From the NCBI RefSeq assembly GCF_001006305.1, contig NZ_LBHJ01000002.1, positions 248,001 to 312,000 of the forward strand: 64,000 bases of DNA. The letters are read 5' to 3'. The first letter of the stretch is position 1. Each line of letters opens with the position of its first letter. The notes under the pieces were generated by a model, which was not told the origin of the DNA, did not search any database, and saw only the letters and a list, made by a program, of their open reading frames with translations. Below are positions 39,568 through 47,700 of this stretch, piece by piece. The stretch comes from Silvibacterium bohemicum. Its GTDB lineage: Bacteria > Acidobacteriota > Terriglobia > Terriglobales > Acidobacteriaceae. The translations under genes and the position numbers were made by a program.

Positions 39568-39733
39568 AAAGGCTTCGATCTCGAAGGATTGTGATGTTGG
39601 GTCGCCAAAGTTACACTAAAAGCTGGCGTCCCGTACCACTCTCACTCTCGCACAATGAGGCTGCCGCTGCAATGCAGTCTTGAACGGCAACCAGGGAAGT
39701 CCTGAACGGCAACCGGGGATTAGAAACGAGCTT

Positions 39734-40678
39734 ATGGCTACGCTGACCAATTCGACTCTGCCCTCGCTCGGCACGCCGCTTCTTTCCCGGATCGGGAACA
39801 CGCCATTGATCCGGCTGGAGCGGGTGGCCGCGCATCTGCCCGGCATTCAGATCCTGGGCAAGGCGGAGTGGGCCAATCCCGGAGGATCGGTCAAGGATCG
39901 CGCCGCCTCGGCCATCGTCGCCGACGCCCAGCAGCGCGGACTTCTGGCTCCCGGCAAGCATCTGCTCGACGCCACCAGTGGCAACACCGGCATCGCCTAC
40001 GCCATGCTGGGTGCGGCCATGGGCTTTCCGGTCACGCTCTGCGTGCCTTCGAATGTCTCCCCCGAGCGCAAACGGATTCTCCAGGCTTACGGAGCGAATG
40101 TGGAGTGGACCGATCCGGCAGATGGTTCGGATGGCGCTATCCGCAAGGCCCGTGCCCTCGCCGCCGAAGAGTCGGAAAAATACTTTTACGCCAACCAGTA
40201 TGGCAATGACGCCAACTGGCGAGCGCATTATCTCAGCACCGCGAATGAAATCTGGAAGCAGACAGACGGCCAGATAACGCACTTCGTCGCCGGCCTGGGC
40301 ACCAGCGGAACATTCGTCGGAACCACGCGGCGGTTGAAAGAGTTGAACCCCGCGATCCAGTGCATCTCCATGCAGCCAGATTCACCCTTCAACGGGTTGG
40401 AAGGCCTGAAGCACATGGCCACGGCGATTGTTCCGCCGATTTACGATTCCGCGCTCGCCGACCGCAACGTCGAGATGGAGACGGAAGCTGCCTACATCAT
40501 GGCCAAGCGTCTCGGCCGGACCGAGGGTCTGTTGGTAGGCGTCTCCGCTGCGGCTGCTGTCGCCACTTGCCTGCGCATTGCCGAGGAAGAAGCGGCCAAA
40601 GGAAAAGAAGCCGTCATTGTTACAATTCTCGCCGACGCGGCGGACAAATATCTGAGCGAACGTTTCTGGAGCGAGTGA
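39734..40678 (+). CDS. cysM: Cysteine synthase, CysM type
   Basis: 314 residues from ATG at 39734. A fold-type II PLP enzyme: Lys54 in NPGGSVKDRAA, the substrate loop TSGNTGIAYAM and the phosphate loop GLGTSGTFVGTTRRL. In mycobacteria the CysM homologue uses O-phosphoserine and a sulfur-carrier thiocarboxylate (CysO-COSH). The same partners lie directly downstream (mec, cysO, moeZ), so this route is strongly suggested here rather than the free-sulfide CysK route. A tandem 12-bp repeat (TGAACGGCAACC at 39681 and 39703) precedes the start. Confidence 0.92.
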   Translation: MATLTNSTLPSLGTPLLSRIGNTPLIRLERVAAHLPGIQILGKAEWANPGGSVKDRAASAIVADAQQRGLLAPGKHLLDATSGNTGIAYAMLGAAMGFPVTLCVPSNVSPERKRILQAYGANVEWTDPADGSDGAIRKARALAAEESEKYFYANQYGNDANWRAHYLSTANEIWKQTDGQITHFVAGLGTSGTFVGTTRRLKELNPAIQCISMQPDSPFNGLEGLKHMATAIVPPIYDSALADRNVEMETEAAYIMAKRLGRTEGLLVGVSAAAAVATCLRIAEEEAAKGKEAVIVTILADAADKYLSERFWSE

Positions 40679-40694
40679 AGGAAGCAGGAGAGCG

Positions 40695-41180
40695 ATGCTG
40701 AAGCTGAACGAGCAGATTTATAAGGCAATCCGGCGCCATGGCGAGGAGACCTATCCCCATGAGTGTTGCGGCGTGCTGCTCGGACGCTCGGCGGACGACA
40801 TCAACGAAGTCGAAGACGCCATCCGCGCCGGCAACACGCGCACCGACTCCGCGCACAACCGCTACCACATCGCGCCGCAGGAACTGGTCAAGATTCAGCG
40901 CCAGGGCCGCGAGCGCGGACTCGATATCGTCGGCTTCTACCACTCGCATCCCGATCACCCCGCGCAGTGGTCGACGACGGACTTCGCCGAAGCGCACTGG
41001 CTGGGCTGCTCCTATGTGATCACCGCAGTCGAAAAGGGTGTGGCGCAGCAGACCAACTCCTTTTTGCTGACCGGACCCACAGAGGAAGAGAAAGCTTTCG
41101 CGGATGAGCCGGTCGCGGTCGAGCAGCAATCGGATTCTCTGCACCACGCCGCCGGCCCTGAAGTCGAGCGATGTCGATAG
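40695..41180 (+). CDS. mec: JAMM/MPN+ metalloprotease (Mec-like)
   Basis: 161 residues, 16 bp after cysM, with GCAGGAGA upstream. The zinc site of the JAMM fold is complete: Glu23 in PHECCGVLLG and His83-x-His85 with Ser93 and Asp96 in FYHSHPDHPAQWSTTD. In Mycobacterium tuberculosis Mec releases cysteine from CysO-cysteine; in other bacteria JAMM proteases trim sulfur-carrier proteins to expose GG. Both activities make sense beside the carrier encoded next. The C-terminal 35 residues are acidic and probably flexible. Confidence 0.92.
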   Translation: MLKLNEQIYKAIRRHGEETYPHECCGVLLGRSADDINEVEDAIRAGNTRTDSAHNRYHIAPQELVKIQRQGRERGLDIVGFYHSHPDHPAQWSTTDFAEAHWLGCSYVITAVEKGVAQQTNSFLLTGPTEEEKAFADEPVAVEQQSDSLHHAAGPEVERCR

Positions 41181-41276
41181 TGCCCTCGCGCACTTTCCTT
41201 CCAGGCCAGGCCTGATTTCGACTTTGCTCCGGAGCACATTCGGACCCATTACAAATTTAAGAGGAATCTTTTCCCG

Positions 41277-41555
41277 ATGAATATTCACATCCCTACTCCG
41301 TTGCGCGTCTATTCCGACAAGCAGGACACGGTCAACGTAAACGCCGCAACTGTCGGCGAAGCTCTCGATGCGCTCACCGTGAAGCATCCCGACCTCAAGA
41401 AGCATCTGTATTCGGAAGAGGGCAAGCTGCGCTCGTTCGTGAACGTTTATCTGAACGACGAAGACATCCGCTATCTTCCGGAAAAGGAATCGACAAAGGT
41501 AAGCGAGAAAGATGCGCTGTCGATCATTCCGTCGATAGCGGGCGGACTCGCGTAA
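41277..41555 (+). CDS. cysO: Ubiquitin-like sulfur carrier protein (CysO/MoaD family)
   Basis: 92 residues with AAGAGGA before the ATG. The beta-grasp fold pattern (IPTPLRVYSDKQDTVNVNAATVGEALDAL, FVNVYLNDEDIRYLPEKESTKVSEKDALSIIPSIAGG) matches CysO/MoaD. The C-terminus is GG-LA, not GG: two extra residues block adenylation until removed. The JAMM protease encoded just upstream is the obvious candidate to trim them. After activation by the MoeZ-like enzyme it should carry a thiocarboxylate for cysteine synthesis. Confidence 0.93.
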   Translation: MNIHIPTPLRVYSDKQDTVNVNAATVGEALDALTVKHPDLKKHLYSEEGKLRSFVNVYLNDEDIRYLPEKESTKVSEKDALSIIPSIAGGLA

Positions 41556-41572
41556 GCAAGCTTGGAGGGAGC

Positions 41573-41627
41573 CTCGGGCTTTAGCCCGAGGAAAAAAGTC
41601 GCATATCGAGGGCTTTAGCCCCGGCCT
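41573..41627. repeat. GGGCTTTAGCCC-type hairpin repeats
   Basis: CCTCGGGCTTTAGCCCGAGG (41573-41592) is a perfect palindrome, followed at 41609-41627 by a second GAGGGCTTTAGCCCC unit. Elements of this kind are scattered in acidobacterial intergenic regions as far as I recall. They separate cysO from moeZ. Confidence 0.7.
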
Positions 41628-41698
41628 TCACCTTTCGCAGAACGGCTGGAAACAGAGATATCAGGCCTCCGCTGACGCGGGGCTGGGAAGAAGAAACT

Positions 41699-42898
41699 AT
41701 GGCAACCACACTGGAACATCCGGCAGCGACTCTGCCGTCACTCAGCAACAGCGAGATCGCCCGCTACTCGCGCCACCTGATCCTGCCCGAGGTGGGCATG
41801 GAAGGTCAGCAGAAGCTGAAGGCCGCGAAGGTGCTGTGCGTGGGCACCGGCGGCCTCGGCGCTCCGCTCACTTACTATCTTGCCGCGGCTGGCGTCGGCA
41901 CCATCGGCCTGGTCGACTTCGACGTCGTCGACGAGAGCAACCTGCAGCGGCAGATCATCCACTCGACCGCGGATGTGGGCCGGCCCAAGATCGATTCCGC
42001 GGCGGAGAAGCTGATCGCGCTGAATCCGAACGTGAAGATCGTGAAGCACGAGACCATGCTGACCAGCGCCAACGCGATGGAGATCATCAAGGATTACGAC
42101 ATCGTCGCCGATGGCACGGATAACTTCCCCACCCGCTATCTGGTCAACGATGCCTGCGTGCTCAGCGGCAACAAGCCTAACGCCTACGCGTCGATCTTCC
42201 GCTTTGAGGGTCAGGCCAGCGTCTTCGCCACGAAGGACGGCCCCTGCTATCGCTGCCTCTATCCCGAGCCGCCACCGCCGGGACTGGTTCCGTCATGCGC
42301 CGAAGGCGGCGTGCTGGGAATCCTGCCTGGCCTGCTGGGCGTCATCCAGGCAACGGAAGCCATCAAGCTGATCCTCGGCAACGGCGAGCCGCTGATCGGC
42401 CGCCTGCTGCTGGTCGATTCGCTGAACATGAAATTCCGCGAGCTGAAGCTGCGCAAGAACCCCGACTGCCCGGTGTGCGGCACCCACCCCACCGTGACCA
42501 AACTTATCGATTACGAGCAATTCTGCGGAATTGCTCCTGAAACGAAGGCGGAAATAGTGAACGACAGACCAGTGCAGAACGGAATCCCTCAGATCTCCGC
42601 GAAGGAATTGAAGCAGAAGCTGGATGCCAAAGACGGAGTCTTCGTCCTCGATGTGCGCGAGCCGCACGAATACCAGATCGCCAACTTCGGCGCGAAGCTG
42701 ATCCCCCTCGGCGAACTGCCCGCACGCTTTGCCGAGTTGGACAAGAACGCCGAGATCGTCGTCCACTGCAAGACCGGCGGACGCAGCCAGCGCGCCTCGG
42801 AGTTCCTGGCGCAGAACGGCTTCAAGAACGTACACAACCTGGCCGGCGGCATCACCGCCTGGTCAAACGACGTAGATCCCACGGTCGCCAAGTACTAA
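41699..42898 (+). CDS. moeZ: E1-like adenylyltransferase/sulfurtransferase (MoeZ: ThiF domain plus rhodanese)
   Basis: 399 residues. The N-terminal 270 residues are a ThiF/MoeB adenylating domain: nucleotide loop VGTGGLGAP, Arg finger in NLQRQIIH, DGTDNFPTRYLVND, zinc ligands CYRC and CPVCG, and the conserved Cys in PSCAEGG. A rhodanese domain follows (about 300-395) with an active-site Cys in VVHCKTGGRSQRA. It activates the C-terminus of CysO/MoaD carriers and sulfurates it to a thiocarboxylate. It completes the cysM-mec-cysO set. Its last 57 bp are duplicated 1.7 kb downstream. Confidence 0.95.
   Translation: MATTLEHPAATLPSLSNSEIARYSRHLILPEVGMEGQQKLKAAKVLCVGTGGLGAPLTYYLAAAGVGTIGLVDFDVVDESNLQRQIIHSTADVGRPKIDSAAEKLIALNPNVKIVKHETMLTSANAMEIIKDYDIVADGTDNFPTRYLVNDACVLSGNKPNAYASIFRFEGQASVFATKDGPCYRCLYPEPPPPGLVPSCAEGGVLGILPGLLGVIQATEAIKLILGNGEPLIGRLLLVDSLNMKFRELKLRKNPDCPVCGTHPTVTKLIDYEQFCGIAPETKAEIVNDRPVQNGIPQISAKELKQKLDAKDGVFVLDVREPHEYQIANFGAKLIPLGELPARFAELDKNAEIVVHCKTGGRSQRASEFLAQNGFKNVHNLAGGITAWSNDVDPTVAKY
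42842..42898 (+). repeat. Left copy of 57-bp direct repeat (moeZ 3' end)
   Basis: This segment encodes AGGITAWSNDVDPTVAKY and the stop of moeZ. A near-identical 57-bp copy in the same orientation lies at 44605-44661, and together they bracket the TetR cassette. Confidence 0.85.
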
Positions 42899-43419
42899 AA
42901 ATCAAACCAGGCAAGAGATTTCGGCGTGCCCTTCGGCGCGCCGTTCTCTTTTGCCTGCCTGCGCAGCGCGGCCCTTATCAGGCCACCATAGACAGCAAAC
43001 GCCACGCCGCCAATCAGTGCGGCATCATAGAAAAACCCTAACCCCTGCGAGCTCCGAAAGACCGCCGTATCCAAAACCTGGTGGTCAAATGCCACGGAGA
43101 GAAGAAACATGGCCAACATTCCGAGCACAGAACCAGTCAGCGCTAGCGTGATCAGATAAAGATCGGCTACGAGCTCTGCGCCAAGAAGTAATAGCAAAGG
43201 GAGCCCGACAACCGCCCAGCCAAGCATCGAAACAATCAGGATTGCGATCGACAGTGCAACCGACCCTCCGGCATGCAGCCACGAAAATTTTCCGATCGCG
43301 GCAAACATTCCGAGATTTTGCAGTGCGCCTGCCAATAAGAGCATCAGGACTGAAGCAGCATTCCCTATCATCAATCCAAGAAACGAATACCCGACCTTTC
43401 GCTCCCATCCGAGATTCAT
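42895..43419 (-). CDS. Polytopic membrane protein of unknown function
   Basis: 174 residues, four predicted membrane spans (about 10-32, 50-72, 75-105 and 135-152), with a short basic C-terminal tail. No family is recognised. Its start overlaps the TetR gene stop by 4 bp (ATGA), and its stop codon lies within the last bases of moeZ on the other strand. It is the last gene of the three-gene TetR unit and is probably the or one of the regulated functions. Confidence 0.78.
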   Translation of the reverse strand: MNLGWERKVGYSFLGLMIGNAASVLMLLLAGALQNLGMFAAIGKFSWLHAGGSVALSIAILIVSMLGWAVVGLPLLLLLGAELVADLYLITLALTGSVLGMLAMFLLSVAFDHQVLDTAVFRSSQGLGFFYDAALIGGVAFAVYGGLIRAALRRQAKENGAPKGTPKSLAWFDF

Positions 43420-44105
43420 GGCGTGTCTCCATACACCGTCTTCAGCAGATCCCCCGCCAGCCGATGCAGCGGCCGCAATAGCGGAATCTCAGCCAGGCGA
43501 AGTGTCAGCAGCAGCATCTTCAGCGTCTTCTCGAAGAGGATCTTCGTCCGGCGCTGCTCCGCAGAGTGGTCGTAAACCCAGAAGAGAATCAATCCCATCT
43601 GGTAAAGCCACAACAGCCGCGGCAGATACGGGGCGATGTTGGGCGGCAGCTTCACTTTTGACTCCTCCGCCGCGCGTGCGAAGAAGCTAATATCCTGGTC
43701 GCGAATCGCCGCCGTGTCGCGGCTGAAGGGTGAGAGTGGATGCTCGGGATCGGCGTGCGCGGAGAGCGCGCCGAGCAACTTGCGGTTCGGTTCAAAGCAA
43801 TCGAACTTCACCTGGATGATGCCGCGCAGCCGCGTCTCGAGGGTACGGCTCCGCGCCAACGTCTCTTCGACCGCGGTTTTCATCTCTCCCTGCGATCGTT
43901 CGTAGAATGCCATCACGATCGCGTCCTTCGACTCGAAGTAGTAGTAGGCCGCTCCGAGAGCTACTCCAGCCTCGGCGGCGATATCTCGCATGGTGGCCCG
44001 CTCGAAGCCGCGCTCGCGAAAAACTTGCAGCGAAGCTTCGAGGATGCGGGTCCGGGTCTCTTCCGCCTTTTTACTTGCAGGCTGTTTTTTCTGTTGATCC
44101 GTCAT
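43416..44105 (-). CDS. TetR/AcrR family transcriptional regulator
   Basis: 229 residues from ATG at 44105. The N-terminal helix-turn-helix is typical: AEETRTRILEASLQVFRERGFERATMRDIAAEAGVALGAAYYYFESKDAIVMAFYE. The ligand domain (about 75-210) is divergent and ligand-unspecific by eye, with a hydrophobic LPRLLWLYQMGLILFWVYD helix. It lies between two membrane protein genes in a tight operon. Two TGAAC-N2-GTTCA palindromes at the promoter are its probable operators. Confidence 0.9.
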   Translation of the reverse strand: MTDQQKKQPASKKAEETRTRILEASLQVFRERGFERATMRDIAAEAGVALGAAYYYFESKDAIVMAFYERSQGEMKTAVEETLARSRTLETRLRGIIQVKFDCFEPNRKLLGALSAHADPEHPLSPFSRDTAAIRDQDISFFARAAEESKVKLPPNIAPYLPRLLWLYQMGLILFWVYDHSAEQRRTKILFEKTLKMLLLTLRLAEIPLLRPLHRLAGDLLKTVYGDTP

Positions 44106-44110
44106 GGCGT

Positions 44111-44476
44111 TCAGGAAGCAGATGCCTCCGTCAAATGGGTTCCGCGCCGGCGCATGTTGGCCAGCACGGCAATATTGAAGAAGTGCATTGCGCCGAGAAT
44201 GAGCAGGACTACGCCGATCTTCGCGCTCTCCAGCTCGATGGTCGCGCGCAATGTGGAGAGATCGCTGGTGGTCTTGAGCGCCACCGCGATATAGCCGACA
44301 TTGATCAGATAAAAGCCGACGACCAGCAGGTGATTCACCGAATCGGCGAGCTCCGCATTGCCGCGAAAGGCGTCGAGCAGAAAGACGCGGCCGCTGCGAT
44401 AGAGGGTCCGCGCCACCCACATGGTGAGCACAATACTGATTACGAGATAGCTGAAGTAGCAGCCGACAACATACAT
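44111..44476 (-). CDS. Small polytopic membrane protein
   Basis: 121 residues from the ATG at 44476, six bases after GAGGTG; the frame is open nine bases further. Three hydrophobic spans (about 3-20, 45-68 and 85-105) surround charged loops (RTLYRSGRVFLLDAFRGNAELADSVNHLL). No family name comes to mind. It is the first gene of the TetR operon, 5 bp before the regulator. Confidence 0.75.
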   Translation of the reverse strand: MYVVGCYFSYLVISIVLTMWVARTLYRSGRVFLLDAFRGNAELADSVNHLLVVGFYLINVGYIAVALKTTSDLSTLRATIELESAKIGVVLLILGAMHFFNIAVLANMRRRGTHLTEASAS

Positions 44477-44500
44477 AGTCATCACCTCACTGCAGAGAAT

Positions 44501-44565
44501 TGAACATGTTCAACACGAGAATAGACCTCTTGCTGAATTTTGCAAGAGGTTTTTGAACGTGTTCA
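44501..44565 (-). promoter_or_regulatory. Promoter of the TetR cassette with two palindromic operators
   Basis: On the minus strand a -35 box TTGCAA (44545-44540), 16-base spacer and -10 box TATTCT (44523-44518) are seen. Operator 1, TGAACATGTTCA (44501-44512), covers the expected start site. Operator 2, TGAACGTGTTCA (44554-44565), lies just upstream of the -35 box. Their centres are 53 bp apart, five helical turns. A CCTCTTGC/GCAAGAGG hairpin (44526-44549) lies between them. Confidence 0.7.
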
Positions 44566-44604
44566 CATTTTGAGTTCGAGCCTGCAGCGTCTGCTGAAAG
44601 CCGT

Positions 44605-44661
44605 GCCGGCGGCATCACCGCTTGGTCAAACGACGTCGATCCCACGATCGCCAAGTATTAG
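44605..44661 (+). pseudogene. Orphan duplicate of the moeZ 3' end
   Basis: The 57 bp encode AGGITAWSNDVDPTIAKY plus stop, matching moeZ codon for codon. The differences are third-position changes (gcc/gct, gta/gtc, tac/tat), the stop (taa/tag) and one Val-to-Ile. A further 15-bp fragment, ATCGCCAAGTATTAG, is repeated at 44670-44684. Nothing upstream of this piece resembles moeZ, so it is a gene remnant. Confidence 0.85.
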
Positions 44662-44735
44662 ACCCGGCCATCGCCAAGTATTAGGGACGAACCACAGCAG
44701 GTAGGCTCAGAAAAAGGACCTGCGGCTAAAACACG

Positions 44736-44780
44736 AACGGCCAGTTATGGCAGCACCTGAGTGCTCCGTAACTGGCCGTT
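44736..44780 (-). terminator. Terminator of the large lipoprotein gene
   Basis: AACGGCCAGTTA (44736-44747) and TAACTGGCCGTT (44769-44780) pair perfectly, with further pairing inward (AGCA/TGCT). On the minus strand the stem is followed by CGTGTTTTAG. It begins 8 bp after the stop of the lipoprotein gene. Confidence 0.8.
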
Positions 44781-44787
44781 CTGCTGT

Positions 44788-47700
44788 TTACTGCACGGTG
44801 ATGGTGATTGCACCCGATGCGGTCGAGCCAGGATTCGCTACGCTGAGCGAGATGCTTGCGGCTGACTGCACATCGGAGGCAGGAATTGCCACGGTGAGTT
44901 GCGTGCCACTGACGTAAGTTGTGGTTCGCGAGGAACCGTTCCACAACGCGGTGGCCCCGGGAAGAAATCCGGTGCCGGTGATGTTGACGTAAGTGTTTCC
45001 GCTTCCCGCGGTGATGGTGTTGTGATCGGTTGTGCTGACTGTAGGTGCGGCGTTGCTCACCGCCTCTGCAGGAAGCACAAATGGTCCCTGAATCAGGAAT
45101 ATCTGTTGATTGGGAGTAGCTGAAGAATTGGCGCCCGGGATAATGTAGGCCAGTCCATCCTGGCCCCACCGCGTGCCTGGGACGTCCGCTACGTTGGCGG
45201 TGGGAAACTGAATCTGCTGCTCGAGAGTGAAGGTCTGGGTATTGAACCTGTCGAGGTAGCTCAGCGCCGTTCCCGCATCGTTGACTGCCACATTGAAGGA
45301 TTCCGACTCCGCGGCATAAGGAACAACCCCACCACCGATGAGGCCCGTCCCGAAGGGACCCTCTCCGAATGGCAGTACTGCAATCTGAGACGGAGGTGTG
45401 GTCGCGGGGTTAACGATACCGCCTCCTGTACCAAAGACAAGGCCGTCGTCCAGGGCGAAGCCGCCTCCGAAGCCGCCGAATCCATTTAAAGTAGTTCCGT
45501 CGATCAGGTGTACACCGGTGCTGTCGATGGAGTAGCGGTAGAACTCCGCTCCCGTCGTATCACTGTCGAAGGCGTAGAAGTGGGTCGAATCGGCAAATAC
45601 AGGGTTGTCGCCGGAATAAGCGGAACTTGAATTCTGGCGATAAGTGCCGGTGCTGCCGGAAATGTCCAGAATGCTGATGCCGTTGAACGAGTTATTTTCG
45701 ACAGCCAGGCTGGTGTCCGAACCCGGCACCGTGGCAATTGCGATTGCGGCAGCATTTCCGGAGACAAAGTTTGCATTGGTCGGGAGCGTGACAGTAAAGT
45801 CCAGCGACTGAGTCAACAGGTTGAACCGGCCGAGACTCTGGGCGCCGCTGAGTCCGATATAGAGATAATTGCCGTCGCTTGTTTCCGAAAGCAGATTCGG
45901 CTCGCTGCCCACCATTACCGGAGTTCCAATGGAGCCGCTGCCAGGATCGATAGCCACCACGCTATTACCCGTAAGCGGCGTCGAGGTGCTGGGAAGGACC
46001 GCATACAGCTTGCGGGTGAATGGATCAAAACTCATCGCATTCGCGGGGACATTGAGAAGCTGATAGATGCTCAGCGGCAGAGCTGTGGATGTTCCCCCGC
46101 CGGGACCCGCCGAAGAAACAGAGACGAGCGACCACCCCATCTGCTGGGTCAACGATGAATTGACGGTGGCAGTCAGCTGGCCGCCGCTCAACAGCGTGGT
46201 TGGCAGTGCCGTTCCATTCCAGAGCACGGTGGATGCGGAGGTGAATCCTGCTCCATCGACGGTCAAAGTGAAGGTGCCGGAGCCAGCCTGAATCAGCATG
46301 GGTGAGAGCTGCGTGACAACCGGTGCGGGACTGAACAAGCTGCCCGTGACCGTGGTGCTGCCCGAAGCGTTGTTGTTGGTCGACACCGGATCGTAGCTGA
46401 CTGAAGATACATTGGCGGTCGTTTCGATTGCTCCGGATACGGTCGGAGTGAACGTTAGAGTTACCGAGGCAGAACTGCCGCTGGCGATAGAGCCGAGATC
46501 GCAGTAAAACACGCCCGCGCCGGTGCATAGACCCTGCGTGGGCGTGATGCTCCCAAAGATGACCGACTGCGGCACGGTGGCCGTCAACGCCACGCCTTGG
46601 GCTGGGTTGGGGCCAATGTTTTGCACCTGCAGCGTGTAGGTGACAGACGATCCCGTAACTCCGGTGGCAGGCGCTTGAACTGTGAGCGCGAGATCGGCCG
46701 GCGAGCTGGTTATGTCCTTTACGATGGGTCCCTGAATCACATACAGCTGATTCGCGGTATGGAATGCGAGTCCATTCTGGCCCCAGCGGATAAGATCCTG
46801 CGGACTGGAACTGATCTGATTAGTCGAGGCTCCAACGCCGGTCAAGGAAATGTTTGTGACCGGGTCGAAGGTGGCTTCGTCGAAAGACAGTATCTGACTC
46901 GAGCCGTTGAAATTTGATGGAACGATCCAGGCGAGGTTCAAAGTGGAGTCGGAGAAGATAGGACCGCTCGCAGCGGTCGGCGTAGTCGAGAACGAGCCGG
47001 GGGCCGAGAATTGTCCTAGCTGATTGCCGGATGTCGCATCGAGCGCGACGCCCGAAGAGAAGTAAAGCCGTCCGTTATCGTATTGGAGCGTGTTGCCCCC
47101 GACATTGGTAGCCAGCTGCTTCGAAGCTGTGATCCCGGTCGCGTCGACGGTGAGCTGGTAGAGATAGCTTCCGATGGCTTCAGAGGTGCTATAAAGCGTC
47201 GATGCCGAACTACCGAAGGCTAGAGCTCCGATGTTTGAGTCGAAGTAGGTTTCAAGTCCAGAGCTGGCGTTAGGACGCGCAACTCCCGAATCGAAGATGG
47301 TGACGGCTCCGTTGGATCCGTACACCGCCACCGAGTTGGCCTGCCCGGGAACGGCCGCCAGGCTTACTGCGGTGTAGGGCGGGTTGTAAACTCCGGGTCC
47401 GCCGCCAAGTGAAAACTGTTGACCGGCGGTTCCTGTGGTCAGGTTCACCTGGCGAACTGCTCCAGCGCCGTTGAGACCGACAAACAACTGGGTTCCATCC
47501 GTGGACAGGGCAAGACGATTGGGCTCACTGCCGACAGCAATTGTTTTCGCAAGAATGCCGGTGGCCGGATCGATGGCGACGATGCTATTGCCCATGCCGC
47601 CGGCTGCCGAACCCGGAATCGAAGCATAAATATAGCCATCCACCGTGTTGTAGACGATGTCGTTGATGGGAAGTGACAGGAAGGTGTCGAAGGGCTGTGG

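Noticed and set aside
44526-44549. CCTCTTGC/GCAAGAGG hairpin followed by TTTTT as a plus-strand terminator
   Set aside because: No plus-strand gene ends nearby other than the orphan fragment downstream; its place between the two TetR operators and over the -35 box fits promoter architecture better.
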